The translations under genes and the position numbers were made by a program. DNA of 64,000 nucleotides, from positions 15,600,001 through 15,664,000 of the forward strand of contig JAILWY010000009.1 in the NCBI GenBank assembly GCA_022113835.1, written 5' to 3'. This DNA is from Atopsyche davidsoni. Its lineage: Eukaryota; Arthropoda; Insecta; Trichoptera; Hydrobiosidae. Shown here piece after piece: positions 54,183 to 64,000 of the stretch (the first letter of the stretch is position 1; each line of letters opens with the position of its first letter). The notes beneath the pieces were generated by a model, which saw nothing but the letters and a program-made list of their open reading frames with translations, had not been told where the DNA came from and searched no databases.

Positions 54183-54954
54183 TATAAATAACAAGAAAAG
54201 AAATCCATTTTCCACTACGATAAATTATTTAAATTCAGTCAACGCTTAATAGAGTATATCGTGTGTTCGTGGATTAAGATTAGAAAAATGATTTTCTCTT
54301 CTTTAAGCAAAAGAAAATACTTTTGTTTTTTAATTTTCTACAGGAACTATCGATAAATTGATCAATTATAAATTCAAAGAAATAATATATATTATGAAGA
54401 ATCTAAAAACAAACCTAATTTTGTTGATAATTAGTTAATAAAGTTGATAATTAATCTTACGAAACTAGTTGTTTGAAATAAAAACATACCACTGTGAAAC
54501 AACTAAGATTTGCGTAGTATAATTTAAAATAAAAAGTAAAAATTAAAAACTGCCTACAAACATTGTCAGTAGAACCAAATATTATAGTAAGTATTGCTAA
54601 TTATGAATTTTACAAAAATCGTATTAAAAACATTAGAAGTTCAATATTAATTTTATGACTAGTATGAATTTATACTTAAGTTTGAAAATTATGTTAACTG
54701 TTGAATTATGCATAAATATAAGCACTCGTTGCACTAAAAATTTGTACTAATTAGAAAAATATACGAAATACAACATTATATATATATATTGATAATTTCA
54801 ATTTTTAAAATACTTATGATGCTAGATAAATAAATTACATTATGACTAACAAAATACATTTATACAAATTATAGTAAAAAATTCTTAATCTACTGATTTG
54901 AAGTAAGTTTTAAAATTGAAAGCCTCGAAAAATATTTTTTTATAATAAAGTCAT
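54183..54954. other. AT-rich intergenic DNA
   Basis: No feature recognised. Confidence 0.4.
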
Positions 54955-55170
54955 GTTATACTTAGCGATGCCGACGCCAGACCCCATCATCGCGATGATA
55001 TTCAATGTTCAATGTTCATGTTACAAAAAAGGCGTTTTGCATTCATTACGCAAGCTCGGGCACGCACTAGGGAGGCGCACACTCGCGCAAGGAAGTCGGA
55101 GCTTCACCATAGTGATGGGACGCATCGACCATGCACAATCGAGCAATCGATTAAAAAAATAATTTTACAT
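54955..55170. other. GC-richer block
   Basis: GATGCCGACGCCAGACCCCA, GCTCGGGCACGCACTAGGGA and GGCGCACACTCGCGCAAGGA. AGTGATGGGACGCATCGACC at 55111-55130 recalls hAT-type termini but no partner end is seen. Two open frames overlap on the same strand without a motif. Confidence 0.3.
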
Positions 55171-55384
55171 CGACAATGTGAGCTGATCTACAGAGTTTTG
55201 TCGATTTTGTTGTATCAAAATATTTTTTCACAAATTTGAGTAAAAAAAATTTCCAAGACACAGGGACAGTATGAATATGTGTAGTATAACAAAAAAATAT
55301 CGTTATTTTGTGAACGACGCAGTAATCATATATATATGGTTAGTTTTAGTATACCACTACGAAATCTAACGTCTCGAAACACGT
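55171..55384. other. AT-rich spacer
   Basis: No feature recognised. Confidence 0.35.
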
Positions 55385-55503
55385 GAATAAAACTGGCTAC
55401 ACAACTTGCAACCAACTTGCGACTTGCCAATAGCGTCCTTAAGCAAAACCATAAAAAAAACATCCAAAATAAAGGGAGGCTCTTGGCTGATTGCAAATCG
55501 GTC
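55385..55503. mobile_element. Small inverted-repeat element, partial pair of arms
   Basis: Left: TACACAACTTGCAACCAACT, TGCGACTTGCCAATAGCGTC. Right: GGCTCTTGGCTGATTGCAAA, TCGGTC. The inner ATCCAAAATAAAGGGAGG corresponds to the CCAAAATAAAGGG block of 1981-2078. The right outer end is cut off where the Jockey-like LINE fragment begins at about 55505, so the LINE piece probably joined here. Confidence 0.6.
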
Positions 55504-55504
55504 A

Positions 55505-55945
55505 AATATAGATGCCTTAAGCGTACTTTCCAAATGTGTATAAAACCATTATCAGACCGTACGTATATGATGTACGCCGAAGCTGTTTGGTCCAACGCCA
55601 GCAGCCCACATCTCATCGCGAGTATCCAGGCCCCCCAAAACTCTTGCCTACGCCTCATCTCGACTAGCACCCTTTGTGCTCAAACCAATATCCCGGCAAA
55701 TCGCAACCCTGATGCTTCGTATCACTGAAAGTCTATATCACTCCATAAGAAAATCCTACAATCCCCCAATCAAGGGGATTGGAGACGACACCCCAGACTC
55801 ACTACAGGCATAAATTCCCTCACCATATCGTACTCGATGAAAATATAACAATCTCCGACGGCTCCCGGGGCACCTTATACAAGAAAGAACGCCAAGTAAT
55901 CAACAAACATATCCAGGGGTGACCATTGTACTCTCCTGCTCTACA
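55505..55945 (+). pseudogene. Jockey-like LINE reverse transcriptase fragment
   Basis: The translated plus strand gives KYRCLKRTFQMCIKPLSDRT, then AEAVWSNASSPHLIASIQAP and QNSCLRLI. After a frameshift near 55700 it gives ATLMLRITESLYHSIRKSY. This follows the Jockey-clade region after the polymerase: LYKTCIRPVMTYA, a WxxA-SPxxL block, LQxxQNxxLRxxVGAP, then an RExxxxR-type helix. Catalytic FADD-box and endonuclease are absent. A stop and a frameshift are present, and it is 5'-truncated. A later AAATAAAG at about 56033 may be its 3' end. Confidence 0.7.
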
Positions 55946-56249
55946 TTGTATTATTACTTTCGTCCGTGTTATAAATTTTTATCTTTGTTATCTAGTTCGT
56001 AGTTATTTATTTATTACACATAAACGCATGCAAATAAAGAGTTTTTCCACTCATTTTCATTGCCTAGCACAATATTGTAACTAAAGAAATTAATGTATGC
56101 TACCACCTAAGTCACACATTGCAAGCCCCGAGACCTGCGCTCAGGGCGGTGATAGCCACACACCTCAAATAATCTGAATCTAACATGAAACTGTCCAGAT
56201 TTTTACTGTTTTCAGAGAGTCTGTTATCACTTTAATCGATTATCATATT
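55946..56249. repeat. First of two separated direct repeats
   Basis: GCTACCACCTAAGTCACACA then AGCCCCGAGACCTGCGCTCA at about 56098-56145 is repeated at 56590-56638 as GCTACCACCTAAGCCACAT and AGCCCCACAACCCGCGCCA. The two copies bracket a GC-rich island of about 430 bases. Confidence 0.65.
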
Positions 56250-56525
56250 CGGATCCTCGACTTGCTTCGAATGATGTCGGTTGAGGGAATCGGCCGACCG
56301 GGCCCGTCCCTGCCATCCAGGGTGCGAGCAATGTTGGCGGCGCCCCCTCCCGCCGCGCCGTAATGACGGTAATCCGCCATATTTATTATAATAGATCATT
56401 TCCCGCACATGCGCCGTGTTGTTTATGATGTGCGCAAAACCCTGCCTGCCCTGGTATTAGCCGAACCCGCTTCCTCATCTTCTTTTGTGCGTGGCGGGGC
56501 TGTCTCCGCGCACTTTCCCCGATAA
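56250..56525. other. GC-rich island between direct repeats
   Basis: GGGAATCGGCCGACCGGGCC, TGGCGGCGCCCCCTCCCGCC and CGCACATGCGCCGTGTTG. TAATGACGGTAATCCGCC holds an Otx-like TAATCC. Non-repetitive, no credible frame. Candidate regulatory DNA. Confidence 0.35.
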
Positions 56526-57319
56526 ACTTTAAATTAACATTCAATTTCAATAATTTTTCCCTAAATATCTAAAATAGATAAATCCATGTACGCTACCACC
56601 TAAGCCACATATTTTAAGCCCCACAACCCGCGCCAAGGATAAAGGGATAACTATATACCATATTGTATGCTTAGCCCAACGATTGTAAATATAATATATT
56701 AAAATAAAGCATCTTGAATATAATGTATGTGACTTTTTACTGACTCACGCATAATGAAACTTATCCCAAAGAATTTCAAAAGAGCAGAAATGCACATAGT
56801 AACACATAAAAAAGATATAGTAAAAATAATTATCAAAACGAATTGACAGCGTATGTTTACTTCTATACGTGTTTAAAACCTTTGATTTTATGAATTCTTA
56901 TAAAAAATACTATATAAACAAACTTACACGTATTATATGTAGATAAGAATCTTAATGAAAATTCTAAGCAAGATACACAGTTGCCTGTAAAATTTTCATC
57001 GCCTCACCGTAATAAATATGGCACATCACCAGAATTAAAAAGGCACAGATAATGTTTTACCCCTACGATGAGAATCACCAAATTCAGCAAAGCAGTATAT
57101 AATTTTTTTATACAAATGTTTTTTTTTTTATTGACAATTTTACGGTCGCACATACCATTTCTGTGGTATTGAATTTATCAAAAGCTTAACTATCGCATTT
57201 TTTAAATTTCTATGTATTAACACTGCTGTTTACTTTTCTTCTACGAAGCAGTCACTACGATGGTCACATCAAAACATTATTGATATAAATAAAAGCTCAC
57301 GTCGTGATGATAAAACCCT
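56526..57319. other. Second direct repeat (56590-56638), then AT-rich DNA
   Basis: See the first copy at 56098. The rest shows nothing. Confidence 0.45.
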
Positions 57320-57662
57320 GAAAACATCCCGAAGGCCGCATCCTCCCATGCTCCCTCCGCGATTTAAACGGCCCAGCCCGGCCGGGCGGTGACTACAAAT
57401 TGATAATTTTCCGTGGATAATTGCTCACAATTTACGGCCTCCCTGAAGAGGCTGGCTCGGACCACGCACTTGCGGTCTGCGCAAAGCCACCCGGCACTTT
57501 AAGCTTCAAATTTATTATTTACGAACATTATGCGCGCTGCATTATACGCGTGCATAAACCACCTCGCGGAATAGCGACAGGCAACGCGATAAACTTTACA
57601 ATAGTTTCGCCAACGATTTATCAAATCCGCATTTTTCACCCGCACAGGTTTGCTGTGTAAAC
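57320..57662. other. Complex island, candidate conserved non-coding element
   Basis: CATCCCGAAGGCCGCATCCT, GGCCCAGCCCGGCCGGGCGG, AATTGATAATTTTCCGTGG and GAGGCTGGCTCGGACCACGC, then TGCATAAACCACCTCGCGG. A 79-codon frame at 57421-57660 has no motif. Runt-like AACCAC and homeodomain-like cores present. Confidence 0.35.
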
Positions 57663-57785
57663 ACCACTTGGGTGATCGATTCAGCTTGAGTTGCGAGTCG
57701 TCAAGTGTTTATCTAGCAAACTAAGTACATAGATCTGGACATGCATATAACGAGTTAGATTGCTCGTTTATAGCAGCATAGTACC

Positions 57786-57905
57786 TTAATTAGTAAAAGC
57801 ACGGGGTTGCGATAGCTGTCCAGGTGTGGATTCGAATTCCATTTGAGTTTAATTTTTCATGAGTGAATCGACTACTCAAATGGTGGTTTTTTCATTAGTT
57901 AACAA
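57786..57905 (+). mobile_element. Second tRNA-derived SINE type (B-box only)
   Basis: GGTGTGGATTCGAATTCCAT contains a B-box-like GGATTCGAATTCC with a T-arm-like stem. It is followed by TTCATGAGTGAATCGACTAC and TCAAA, words that recur at 26424 and 44458. The A-box region (TTAATTAGTAAAAGCACGG) is poor. Distinct from the tRNA-Thr-like family. Confidence 0.5.
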
Positions 57906-60900
57906 TTACAAAACAAAATTATATAAAAAAAAAACATTTGTCTTAATTTTAAATTAAAAACATATGTAAAGTTTGAAAACTTCAATTTGTGGCAAAGACA
58001 GTATATAATAAATCACAAAAAATAATTTTTCAAATAAATGTAAATTAGTATGATTTTTCATTTTTTTTGTGTAGAAAACTATCGTTTTGTTCATATTATT
58101 TTAAAAGTTCCTGTTTCATAATTGTTATTTTAATATAAATTAAAATAACAATGATGAAAAAATGTTGAATTACTTGTCATTTTTTTATGAATTTTATTTC
58201 AAAAGTTTATAAGCCATTTAGATTGACTGTCTTGTAATGAATGCCTTTTTCTAATATAAAAATTGTAATTTATCTGCAAGAATTTTCAGTTAAAGTAAAT
58301 TTAAATAAATATGCATATAAAACATACGCGCTGGGAATTATTACTTCTTTCATTGTTATTTTACGCATTTAAATAAATCATGATTTATCACGCAAGCATA
58401 CTGTTCATTTAAATGTGTGTTGTATTTCAACACCGCACTAATTTATTGCCCATTTAATTTGCAAACAATTGTTCAAGGAGACACTAAAAAAAAACAATTT
58501 AAATATTTCCAATCTAAATATATATTTTCTGCAAATATTTCCTACCTAAATATGTCAAGTAGTAAATAAATGTACCAGAAAGATATTGTTGATGATAATT
58601 TCGTATTTATAACAATAAACCGTGGAAACCTCACGTTTGTGTTATTATGTTCCTTAACATAACTCGACAGTGCACGTTTTGTGAAATGGTCATCAGGTTT
58701 ATTTCACGGCAAATTGTTTCACATTCTTTATGTTTCCTGGCATGTATATTTTTTAACATTAAATTTACTGTAGTATACTCAAATTTGAAGCTCCGAAACA
58801 ATAAGTCAAAAATAGACTCATCGAGAATATAAATTCTTTTTGTAATCTACCCGCATACAACATGGCAAATGCCAGAGGCATAACAAGACGCACAAGGCCG
58901 CAATTACATTATAATGCTTTGTACTACACGATTTCAACTCTTACAAAAGAGTGTGCTTATTGGCATCGCATTTATGGGTTATCTTAGAGTGGACGTCTCC
59001 AGCTCGTAAAATAGTCTAAATATTTAAAATTCATAAAATATTCTCAAACAGACTTTCAAACAGCTCATCCTTTATAAAATTAATTAACCATACATTTAAT
59101 ATGAAAATCTTGAGAGTTACGTTCAATTTAATGTATTAAATATTCTTGTAATAAAATTGCAATGTAAAAAAATTACCGTTTAACATTTAAAAAACAACAT
59201 TAAAATTATCAGGTAGGTTAGTTATATGCAGATTAGGTTTTCAAAGGCAGTTTTATCATTAAGGCTGGGCTTGTTCATATTATAATATAAGTATATACTT
59301 AAAAACATATTTTTTTTATAATACACCTTGATAAGCATATTTAATTTTTATTATTATCGTATATGCTAGAGAATTGTAAGCAGGTGATTTTGCAAAACAA
59401 TGCATGCCGAGATTACAGTAAAGTGACCAGAAAATAAACGATTAAGAATTAACTGATTAAGTCCTGAAAGTGGCCGATATAATTACCACTACCATGTAAG
59501 TTATGCGTTTAAAGCAATAAAAAATAAATCACTTTAGAAACTTACAAATAGGTACAATTAAAATTTTATCAATTTTTTGCTCGTAAGGCAATAACTAGAT
59601 AAAAAATACTAATATTAAAATTGTTTTCAGCTCTAATCAAAAATATAATTTATATACTTTAAAGATGTACTATTTTTGACCAATCACTGAAGTCAGTGAA
59701 TATTTATTTGTGTCAAATTATATTTTATAATTTATTGAACTGCATTAAAGACTAAATATTAAAAAAAAAAAAAAAAACTGCTTGGCACTGTAAAATATAA
59801 ATAATAAAGTTAAGTTATTATAACAACCAAGAAAACTTTTGATATGAAAAATGTAGTCGAAATAAAAATAACAACATTTGCACATGTTCAATTCAATTAA
59901 TTACTGGGTGTCCTTACTTTTTTTCATGTAGATAACGAACACGTTTGTTATCTCCTATCCAATTGGTTATTTGTATTTTTTTTTTACTTTAATATGAAGT
60001 AAATTAAACGAGTCTGTGACACCTTAGATTTTTTTTTCATCTTAATACTAAAATTAATTCAAATAAATTTTGATAGTACGTATTATTTTCTATTATCATT
60101 TGTTGGTTTATTGCAAATATAAATAATATATTTTATAAAAATTACAAAACAAAAAAAGTTATTTCAAATGCTATTTTTTATGGGTCTTAAAGATGTAGAT
60201 TTTTGACAACAGTGCCAACTGCCATAATATTTTTGTATAACTTATTTCATTTACCTACCTTAAACGTAACCACTGACACTGACAGGCAACAATAATAGAG
60301 GTCAATAACCGTGTTATCGAAGTAATAAATATTACATTATAAGCAAAAACCTACATTAATAATTTTACGATACCTACGTAACAATGCCACCCATCATAGC
60401 ATTTCAAAGCGTCTTACAAGTGTAGCGATAAAATTATATGATTTGATGTTTTTTTTCTATAAAAAATACTGAGATATGTGCATAAGTAACACTCATAGAA
60501 GCGACAATAATAATAAAATATGTTTGAAGATCTTTGTGACGTAAGAAACATTTCAATATGTACATAAATAAATACACTCTGAAAACAAAGCAATGCATCT
60601 TCTTACATACAAATATAAATATAAAACACTCACCGTTGATGATATTCACTCCAACAAAGCTCGAATGAAACAAATATGACAACTAGCGGTCACAAACAAA
60701 ATGTCTCACAAACACAATGCCGCTTAATAATTAATCAAAATATAACAAATTATACAGGTAACTATAATATTTATAAGACGATTATCACAAAAGTACAAAT
60801 GCTAGTGTTATCTACGCTATGATTGTTTTTAAAACTGCAAATATCACTTTTTACTAGGACGTTTCGTTTGCCATCACAATACTAAGATGGTGTCGGAAAA

Positions 60901-61065
60901 TGCATAGACAATAATGAGAATTTACCATAAATGCCGTAATGAGCAAAAACAAAAAAAAAAAAAACATTCATAAACGTTTTTTTTTAATTTATATTTATTC
61001 TTATTTGTAATAAATATAAGTATTTCTGTACATATTGCAAAAAAAATATCTGTAAATTGTGATAG
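57906..61065. other. AT-rich desert with one strong hairpin (58114-58159)
   Basis: About 3 kb with no credible gene. ATTGTTATTTTAAT and ATTAAAATAACAAT at 58121-58152 are perfect 14-base arms around ATAA, extended by TTTCAT/ATGAAA after one mismatch. An A run lies at 59760-59777. Nothing else found. Confidence 0.5.
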
Positions 61066-61729
61066 GTTGACAGCAATCGCGCTGCTTTAACAATTCCACA
61101 TTAGTTCTAAGTACCAGGTGATGACTTAACAGGTGTTTTGCATACGAGGTGCTTCTAATGGGTTTTGTTTATTCTAAAACCGCAGGTTGTTATAGTCGCG
61201 GTTAGAACTAAAGTTACAGTTAAAGTTAAACGGGAGCCGGGAACTTGTTGGCTTTTTCTGTCATTACTGTAAATCGAAGCCTTTTAGCGCTTGTGGTTTT
61301 GCTGCAATTTTGCAGCTAATACAAAGCCGTTTTTTTGAATGGTGAATAGATTTTCATGAGGAGTTAAGCTGATCACCTGAAAATTAACCACCCTTCACCA
61401 GATACCTGCTGCTATTTTCTTGATATAAATTAACGTATCTTAAGAGATAATTTTGAATATTCAATCAGTATCAATAATATATATAACATTACTTAATAGT
61501 GGTTATATTCAATTAAATATGATTTATTGTAATGTTTTGTTTATCTCTTTTTTTCTAGATGCGTCTTTCAATAGACGCTCAAAACTGGTATGATGTTTTT
61601 TTTTTTTAAATTTATTGTCGTTTAGTTGGTAGCCCTGCGTCCCACTCGAGCCAGAGATATGTTGTCATAAATATTTCCATCAAATCAAACAATTTACATT
61701 TTGATACAAAATAATTAGCGATCATTACG
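61066..61729. other. Mixed DNA with Runt-like sites
   Basis: TAAAACCGCAGGTTGTTATA and GTCGCGGTTAGAAC at 61175-61210 give two inverted Runt-like ACCGC sites about 20 bases apart. 61616-61660 is moderately GC-rich. No gene. Confidence 0.35.
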
Positions 61730-62075
61730 CTTAAAGTGTACGAAGTATCTCTTATCGCCCGATCTCACGAGTGCGGGCGAGACAACGCGCCTCTATTGAA
61801 CGCGATGCGCCGGAGCGGGACAAAGCGACGAACACTACGCCCGCTTCATGCAATAAATTGTCCATACTGAATACTTCACGTCTTGTTTTAATGCGCGCGT
61901 GCGAGGGTGATGGCAATTAGGAAAAACTGCATGTGCGACAGAGGCAGAAGTCATGTGACGGCACGTGAGTGCGATGGAGAATTTGAATATGGTTTTTCCC
62001 GGTGTGCATGAGCGAGAAGGGTGTAGCGCTTGAGAGTGTATTCGTGCAATAAATCTCCTGTAAGGAGTTATGATC
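61730..62075. other. GC-rich island
   Basis: ATCTCACGAGTGCGGGCGAG, GAACGCGATGCGCCGGAGCG and TTTTAATGCGCGCGTGCGAG, then TGACGGCACGTGAGTGCGAT with an E-box CACGTG. No frame longer than about 60 codons; candidate regulatory DNA or unknown repeat. Confidence 0.35.
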
Positions 62076-62640
62076 AGAGAATGTAATTAGCAGGGATAGT
62101 GCTGCGCGCGTGCTAGGAGAAAATATTTTTAAATAATCATAAATAATATTACATTATTATTTATTCAGCATGTTAGTACCACAATAAAATTATGTATTTG
62201 CTGCATTAAATTTATTTTATCACCTTGTGTAGTACTTTTATCCACAAGCATTAATTTAATATAAAAAATATATATTTAATACTAAAAACGTTTAATGTGT
62301 AAAATACCAAACTAATTATTTTTAGCTGCATCTTTATGGCAGGCTAATGGTTTAATAATTGAATTGCTTTGCAACGAATTCATATATTTTTTTCATAATT
62401 AAAATTTAAAACTAAAATAATAATAATTTTTTATCCCATCCGTGAAATTATTTTCATGTATTTAAATCTGTCGAGAAAATAATTTGAATCCAGTATTTTT
62501 TTAAAGTATATTTTATCATCAATTTCGCCGAAGATAATAACGCATCATGATAGCATAATTTAGTAGTTATTACAATTTTATGCGTTTATAAAAAGATTAT
62601 AAATTTTCTTCTTGATTTTCTCATAAACCAAAAACTCCCC
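62076..62640. other. AT-rich intergenic DNA
   Basis: No feature recognised. Confidence 0.4.
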
Positions 62641-62760
62641 GTCCGATTCGATTCGGTAATCACCGAAGACTAAATGGCGGCTCAGTGGTTGGCCGGTCAT
62701 GCCCGATCATGCAATACCTACAGGTGAAAATACACAGGTAACGTGCTGTAGGTATTATAC
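62641..62760 (+). repeat. tRNA-like words followed by a hairpin
   Basis: ATGGCGGCTCAGTGGTTGGC at 62672-62691 resembles an A-box/D-arm (GGCTCAGTGGTTGG) and overlaps an ATGGCGGC YY1-like core. ATACCTACA and TGTAGGTAT then pair over about 38 bases (62714-62752). No B-box. SINE relic or chance. Confidence 0.35.
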
Positions 62761-64000
62761 TTTGTTTAATATAATTAGAACAAACTTCCATAAATCTCCA
62801 TGCATTAGTTTCCATGTTCGAAAATAAAAAAATAATAATACATTTTTATTTTACGATGAAAATTATTCTTGCTTTGTATAATACGATGAAACGATTAAAT
62901 AAATAAGCACCCTATGAGTATTACAATTTTTAACTTTTATAAAAAAATTTAACTTAAAATTTCTTTTCAATTTTAGTACCAAGAACTATTTAAAAATTAT
63001 TAGTTTATTATTTAATGAACTCAAATTATTATTTAATTAACTCAAGAGATGCGATTTGTGTGTTGCATAAAAATATTTTTTTAATTTTTCGTTAAAATAA
63101 AATTTGTCATTGATGAAATTTTTATGAAATCAATGCAAAAAAAATATTTTGCTAATTATTTATACACAAACTATAAGAGTAGATTTCACATATATATTTA
63201 TTTATAATTTAGTACAACACTGAATTAATCGTAGTTTTGTTTCAATAACGCCAAAGGGTTTACAACTACTTAAATAATTGCATGCATAAATGAGATACCC
63301 GCTCATAAAATAACTTTTATCTCACTTATTTAGGTACTATCGATTTTTTGATTTTATTAAATCTATTTTTTATATGGACTCCATTTGATTTTTTTTTGAT
63401 CATTTGATATTAAATCTAGGATCGCTGCTAATTATTACGTCATAATGTTTTAATATGTAAATTAAAATTTTCATTTAATCCAGTTTTTTTATAAACCATA
63501 TCTTTTATCCACCGAAATATGACTTATTGTTAATGTTGGCACTATGCCGCCAACATGAAAGGCATTTCAAGAAGATCAATCACTAAATTTTAAAAAATAT
63601 TGCCTGGACCGCATTTTCAGATATTGTGAATATTTTCAGTTCTCTTTGAATATTTTTAAGCCAAAATATCTTTGTTGGTGGCGCAATATTTTGTAACAAA
63701 ATTTTCCTCAATTATCTCTTTTTTTTTGTTTTGACTAATTAGTTGATACTTATTGGTAATATAATAATTTAATTAACTTTTAATGACATTTGTGACTCAT
63801 GGTAATAGCATTTCATCAAGTTCTCATTAAGATATTAGTATTGTGGCATAAATAGTACAGACAAGACGTTTATTCATGTGTATCTTTGTTAACGTTATGA
63901 AACGTATTTTAAAAGAAAACAACTCTTTTACTATCAACAAAACTAACCGGGTATGTAAGTTTTTAATACAGTAGATTTTTTATTATAAATATGAGTTATC
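62761..64000. other. AT-rich intergenic DNA to window end
   Basis: Very AT-rich; no reading frame, repeat family or RNA gene recognised. Confidence 0.4.

Noticed and set aside
55111..55130. hAT transposon terminus (AGTGATGGGA)
   Set aside because: Only one end-like word; no inverted partner or 8-bp duplication seen.

Overview
The window looks like a gene-free stretch of an arthropod, probably insect, nuclear genome. The DNA is strongly AT-rich and has no long open reading frame with family-typical motifs except decayed transposable elements. It carries tRNA-derived SINEs, fragments of several LINE types, a Tc1/mariner-superfamily element with TA flanks, small terminal-inverted-repeat elements, Penelope-type hammerhead ribozyme motifs and a short run of the insect telomere motif TTAGG. 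I could not decide the insect order from sequence alone.

I find no host protein-coding gene, rRNA, functional tRNA, CRISPR array or operon. Nearly all open frames of 60-257 codons are chance frames or come from translating simple repeats. The longest, 257 codons around 25275-26048, lies on a GC-rich minisatellite.

Layout. 0-3 kb: a 173-bp tandem array, pieces of a small inverted-repeat element, and the first copy of a dispersed repeat whose 3' end matches a LINE. 3-19 kb: AT-rich DNA broken by short GC-rich islands at about 5.0, 5.9, 6.8, 7.9, 8.5, 9.9, 11.6, 13.3, 14.4, 15.0, 15.5 and 16.2 kb, with a tRNA-derived SINE at 6.4 kb, a damaged ribozyme-type repeat at 11.1 kb, a complete 131-bp inverted-repeat element at 13.0 kb and a large hairpin made of two SINE tails at 13.7 kb. 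19-29 kb: a second dispersed-repeat copy and further GC-rich islands, several made of 9-27 bp minisatellites, plus a TG microsatellite and a tandem 131-bp repeat. 28-32 kb: a repeat-dense block with a tRNA-like element, the best hammerhead motif (minus strand), two LINE 3' ends, another dispersed-repeat copy and a three-unit tandem array. 32-50 kb: AT-rich DNA with candidate conserved or regulatory islands, two more tRNA-Thr-like SINEs and a deleted mariner-type element at 41.7-42.1 kb. 50-64 kb: further dispersed-repeat copies, a Jockey-like LINE fragment at 55.5 kb and mostly unique AT-rich DNA.

The GC-rich islands, about 35-40 of roughly 100-500 bp, are the most puzzling part. They are not coding, they recur every 1-3 kb, and several contain homeodomain-type TAATTA cores, Runt-like ACCGCA sites and YY1/Pho-type ATGGCGGC sites. 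This resembles the regulatory desert around a developmental gene, but no comparative data were available and that remains an inference. The best mechanistic finding is the set of hammerhead-ribozyme-like motifs. I did not find a clearly new biological system.
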